Shown: piece after piece, positions 60,345-64,000 of the stretch | How the letters are laid out: the number at the start of each line of letters is the position of its first letter | Position numbering within the stretch: the stretch's first letter is position 1 | Source: Gammaproteobacteria bacterium | GTDB lineage: Bacteria; Pseudomonadota; Gammaproteobacteria; Steroidobacterales; Foliamicaceae | DNA length: 64,000 bases | Direction of reading: 5' to 3' | NCBI GenBank assembly: GCA_028821145.1 | Contig: JAPPHC010000052.1 | Location: 42,494-106,493, forward strand | Made by a program: the position numbers and the translations under genes | Notes under the pieces: generated by a model | The model's input: the letters and a program-made list of their open reading frames with translations, nothing else | Databases searched by the model: none | What the model was told of the DNA's origin: nothing

Positions 60345-60540
60345 TCCCGCCGACCCGAACGCGTTTCTGTTTCCGCGCCATGCCGAAGGCCGAGGTTCCC
60401 GGATGCTCACGAATTGCTGGCGCACGGTCTGCGCGGGCGCGAAACTCGGCAGTCTGCGTTTGCACGATCTACGCCATAGGGCGGTCAGCCAAGCCGTCAT
60501 GGCGGGCGAGAACCAGCCGACAGACTTCCAATTCAGATTG
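60345..60540 (+). pseudogene. Remnant of a second tyrosine recombinase C-terminus
   Basis: DPNAFLFPRHAEGRGSRMLTNCWRTVCAGAKLGSLRLHDLRHRAVSQAVMAGENQP carries the HDLRH motif but no upstream catalytic region. Confidence 0.65.
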
Positions 60541-60718
60541 GTGAAATCCTATCCATTTACGCTGCAAGGTCGCGAACCTGTGAATCGGTCTGTGTAATGG
60601 GCCGATACCAAGGATCACCTGCGGCTTCCAGCCTTTGCCATACCTTGCGATAGCGCACAACCAGAGCATCTGATGAGACAAAGTTGTTGCCCATCAAACC
60701 GTTATCCCAGTTAGTTTT

Positions 60719-61576
60719 GTGACTTTGGGGGTACGGTCACTTTCCATTGGGCGGACGGCCGTGGCGGCGTGCTTTCTGATTGTGGTCGCCGACTACGTGC
60801 AGCAAAACAGCCGGGGCAAGTGGAATGCGTTCCAGGGCGTGACCTTCGGGATCGGATCCATCCTGGCCGCCCTGGTGATCGTCAGACTGCCACAATGGTT
60901 GCTCGAAAGAGGCTGGGACGTCATCAATGCCGGGTACGTGACTCACTTCGTGATGGTCGGAGCCGCTGGCGTATCGGCACTGGCCTTGATGCTCATGCTG
61001 CGTGCGGATGGTCCCCGTGAGGGCGCTGAACGTCAAAACTTGTGGGCGCTGATTCGCCAAGGCGTCGCTCAAATCAGGCACCCCGGGGTACGGCTGGCCT
61101 ATTGCGCAGGCTTTGCCTCGGGGGCGAACATGGCGGTAATCGGCACCTATCTGACCTTATGGACCACGGGCCATGCGGTGGCTAGCGGGATGGATTTTGC
61201 GCAAGGACTGGCCTTAGGTGGCGTATTGATGGTGATCATCCAGGTGGTCTCCATCGCCGCCATGCCGGCCATCGGCGTGCTCAACGATCGAACGAAACCG
61301 CTTTTCGCACTTCATCTCAGCCTTGTGCTGCTCGCCGTTCCTCTGGCTGCCTGCTCCTCCGTTGACGAGCCACTGACTGCCGACACCTGTCTGGCGATGT
61401 ACGGGGGGTGCCTGGCCGACATCGAGCCTTCGAACAACCCCTGGTATATGGGCGACCCGATGCCTCCCCGCAGCGAGGCGGCGGCGCAGGCGATGGTCGA
61501 TTTATGCAAGGTTCAATATGAGCGGTGCATGGTCTGGGTCGAGGGGCCGCAGCCCTTGGAGTGGTCCGACCCGTGA
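60719..61576 (+). pseudogene. Truncated MFS transporter fused in frame to a small lipoprotein-like tail
   Basis: Internal MFS segment (AFQGVTFGIGSILAALVIVRLP...AAMPAIGVLNDRTK), then PLFALHLSLVLLAVPLAACSSVDEPL (lipoprotein-signal-like) and a CX6C...CX6C tail. Confidence 0.55.
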
Positions 61577-61746
61577 ACTCTAGCTACTGGCTAGCTATGT
61601 ATATGATCCCCATACCGAAGATATTGGGATCGTCAGATCAATTGCAACCGCTACATCCTGGGGAGGCGGTGTTTTGGGTCCGGTTCTCGCAACGCATATG
61701 CGCCTTATAGCTGGCGGCGTTCGAAAACAGCCTCCTCAGCTCCAGT

Positions 61747-62544
61747 GTGCCTGGCGCAGTCGAACTTGCCGGGGTCGGCGCCCGTAGCGCCGCTCACCTG
61801 ACTATTCCCTTGAGTGAAGAAAGACCAGCACACGTCTCCAGGTCGCAACCGCGGGAAATGGCTGCGCGGGGCGTGCACGACGCCGCATTTCGCGTGCTCC
61901 AGTCGTACACCGATGTGCCGCAGGCAACGAGCGTGATCGATATCGGCGCAGGCCAGGGTGCGTTTTCGCGCCGCCTGCTCAAGGCCGGCTATAGCGTGCG
62001 CGCCTGCGATCTCTACCCCGAGCAGTTTCGAGTGTCGGAAGTCACCTGCCTGCCTGTGTCCCCCTCCGGAGAACTGCCGTACGCGGATCACACCGCGGAA
62101 GCGGTGGTGGCCCTGGAACTGTTCGAGCACTTGGACGGTCACGAACCCCTGTTGCGGGAGATTCATCGCGTCCTTAAACCGGGCGGGACGCTGCTGTTGA
62201 CGTCGCCCAACATTCTCAACCTGAAATCCCGCATCCTGTTCCTGCTGACCGGCTATCTCTACAATTTTCCATCGCTGGATCCCGAAGTTCGGGACGCGGT
62301 GCATCAACATATCAGCCCCTTTTCCCTCGACCGTTACCGCTGGAGGCTTTCGCAGTCGGGTTTCAGGCTGCGAAACATATCGGTGGATCGCTACAAGCCC
62401 AGCTCGCTCATGTGGGCCTTTCTCATCCCGCTCATCAAACTCGTGACCTTGCGGTCAGCGCGCCGTTCCACAAGCGTGCGCATGCAGAACATGACGCGCG
62501 TATTGATGGGGAGAATTCTGATCTTGTGCGCCACCCGTTCCTGA
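61747..62544 (+). CDS. Class I SAM-dependent methyltransferase
   Basis: SVIDIGAGQGAFSRRLLKAGYSVRACDLYPEQF; VVALELFEHLDGHEPLLREIHRVLKPGGTLLLTSPN; start codon uncertain. Confidence 0.88.
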   Translation: MPGAVELAGVGARSAAHLTIPLSEERPAHVSRSQPREMAARGVHDAAFRVLQSYTDVPQATSVIDIGAGQGAFSRRLLKAGYSVRACDLYPEQFRVSEVTCLPVSPSGELPYADHTAEAVVALELFEHLDGHEPLLREIHRVLKPGGTLLLTSPNILNLKSRILFLLTGYLYNFPSLDPEVRDAVHQHISPFSLDRYRWRLSQSGFRLRNISVDRYKPSSLMWAFLIPLIKLVTLRSARRSTSVRMQNMTRVLMGRILILCATRS

Positions 62545-62755
62545 TGCCGGCCCGCGCGCGATCCGGGCTGGCCCGCCGGCAGGTCGGGTTCCTGCTTGTT
62601 GTTGCTACCGGCATCGCCGGAACCGGCCGTGATGGCCTGGTCTTTTTCAATCCTTACCAATGCACGCTGCCCCTGGACCGCCTGGCGGCTGCGGTTCTAT
62701 TACGGAAACCATCCCGAAGAAGAATAGATAGCTTCGCGACAGAGGACACCGGCAC

Positions 62756-63679
62756 ATGAACGACCACCAACAACCCCTTCACGGAAACCCATCTCATCCC
62801 GAGTGGCAGCGGTTTCAGCACGATGTGATCGTCGCCACCGACTCGCTTGCGTACATCCTCGACGGTATTTCGAGGATTCATCGCAACCCCGACGGGCCCA
62901 TCGGGGGTCCCAAACTGCGCGGCTTTCCCATGTTGACCGGCGAGTCGTTCCGTGATCGGACCCGCCCGTACGGACCCATGATGCAGACCGTCTTCCGGGG
63001 CTGGTTTGCCGAAGTCTTCGACCTCTGGGAATCGGTGTACGAATTGCGCCTCAGCGATTCGATTGACGCTGACGGCGAGTTCCTTCGACTGGAACGGGCC
63101 GTGCTGGAGGAATTTGGCCAGGTCCGCAACAATCTGTTGCATGGCGGAGTGGCCATGGATGGCGAAGCCGGCAACCTGCGGCGATTGCAATGGTTCAAGC
63201 CCGGCGAGCGGATGCGGATGCAATTCTGGCATGTTCTCGACTTCCTGAATCAGATGGGATGGCTGATGGAAGACGACGTGTTGATTCTCGAAGAAGACCG
63301 GGGGCCGAGGACGAGCCGCTGGCATGTCGAACGGGACCGTGAGCTGGAGAAGATCCCGCCGCAACTGGTATCGATTCGCCCGCTGATTGATCTGGGAGCC
63401 GACGACCCGATGTATCGCTATGGCGTGGGGGTGGCCTTCGATAACGGCGTCTTCGGCAATGTTCCTTTTGGCTTTGAGGAAGCGATCGATCCCGTAACGC
63501 CGCTGCAGGACCGTATCCGCACCTGGCACGCGATCGAGATCGACGATAACGGAAATCTCCGCATCCCCGGCGTGGCGACTGTGGGTGCGCGCGACTTGTA
63601 TCAGGGATGCTTGGCGGAGCCGGCCCGGGCGCCGGCGACCTGGATGCGCGTCATAGGGTTACAGGGCCATTCCATCTGA
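62756..63679 (+). CDS. Uncharacterised protein with HEPN-like RX4H motif
   Basis: 307 aa single ORF with GQVRNNLLHGG (RNNLLH) after an acidic helix; no other family recognised. Confidence 0.55.
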   Translation: MNDHQQPLHGNPSHPEWQRFQHDVIVATDSLAYILDGISRIHRNPDGPIGGPKLRGFPMLTGESFRDRTRPYGPMMQTVFRGWFAEVFDLWESVYELRLSDSIDADGEFLRLERAVLEEFGQVRNNLLHGGVAMDGEAGNLRRLQWFKPGERMRMQFWHVLDFLNQMGWLMEDDVLILEEDRGPRTSRWHVERDRELEKIPPQLVSIRPLIDLGADDPMYRYGVGVAFDNGVFGNVPFGFEEAIDPVTPLQDRIRTWHAIEIDDNGNLRIPGVATVGARDLYQGCLAEPARAPATWMRVIGLQGHSI

Positions 63680-64000
63680 CCGCTGTCGATATCGGATTCG
63701 TTTTCATCGCGTCCCGTTTACTGGGCTCGGGGACTATTAGGCGCGCGTGATCGGGATCCGTTACGCCATGATCCGCTTCAGAAAGGGCGCAACATGCGGC
63801 GGCGATCCTGCAATCCAACACCGTGTTCGCGAACGAGTTCAAGGAAGCGCCGCCGCTCACGGATCGGGAGATCGCGCGCTGGTTCAAGCGCCGCAAAATG
63901 CTGCGGGAAGTGCGCGACAACCCCGAGGCGGTCGTCGTAGTAGGGGAACTCCTCCGTGTTGTCCATTACCGTTTCGGCGCCGAAACGGAACATCTGCGCT

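Overview
The window looks like a high-GC, gammaproteobacterium-like chromosome. A conserved backbone frames a long accessory block. Backbone left: rplU-rpmA-obgE at 6.1-8.0 kb and rpsT at 9.4-9.7 kb. Backbone right: murJ-ribF-ileS-lspA at 49.4-55.2 kb, then a minor-pilin operon (fimT/pilV/pilW/pilX/pilE-like, minus strand) and tRNA-Thr(CGT). Between rpsT and murJ lie about 40 kb of catabolic and transport genes. These include two split-barrel flavin proteins, a Cys-form UGSC-family protein coupled to a thioredoxin-fused partner, a TonB receptor, a PQQ dehydrogenase, and a compact TTQ amine dehydrogenase operon (mauBEDA order). They also include amidohydrolases, BKACE, a 3-ketoglycoside-type oxidation cluster and kbl/tdh. 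Right of tRNA-Thr is an integrase-led, partly decayed island that runs off the window. Best candidates for undescribed biology: (i) a cytochrome c-phosphotriesterase fusion translationally coupled to the TTQ small subunit; (ii) the Trx-fusion/UGSC thiol module; (iii) an AT-rich motif recurring at divergent catabolic promoters; (iv) a nested palindromic element between lspA and pilE; (v) a HEPN-like gene in the island. All assignments come from reading sequence motifs and the supplied ORF track; no database search was run.
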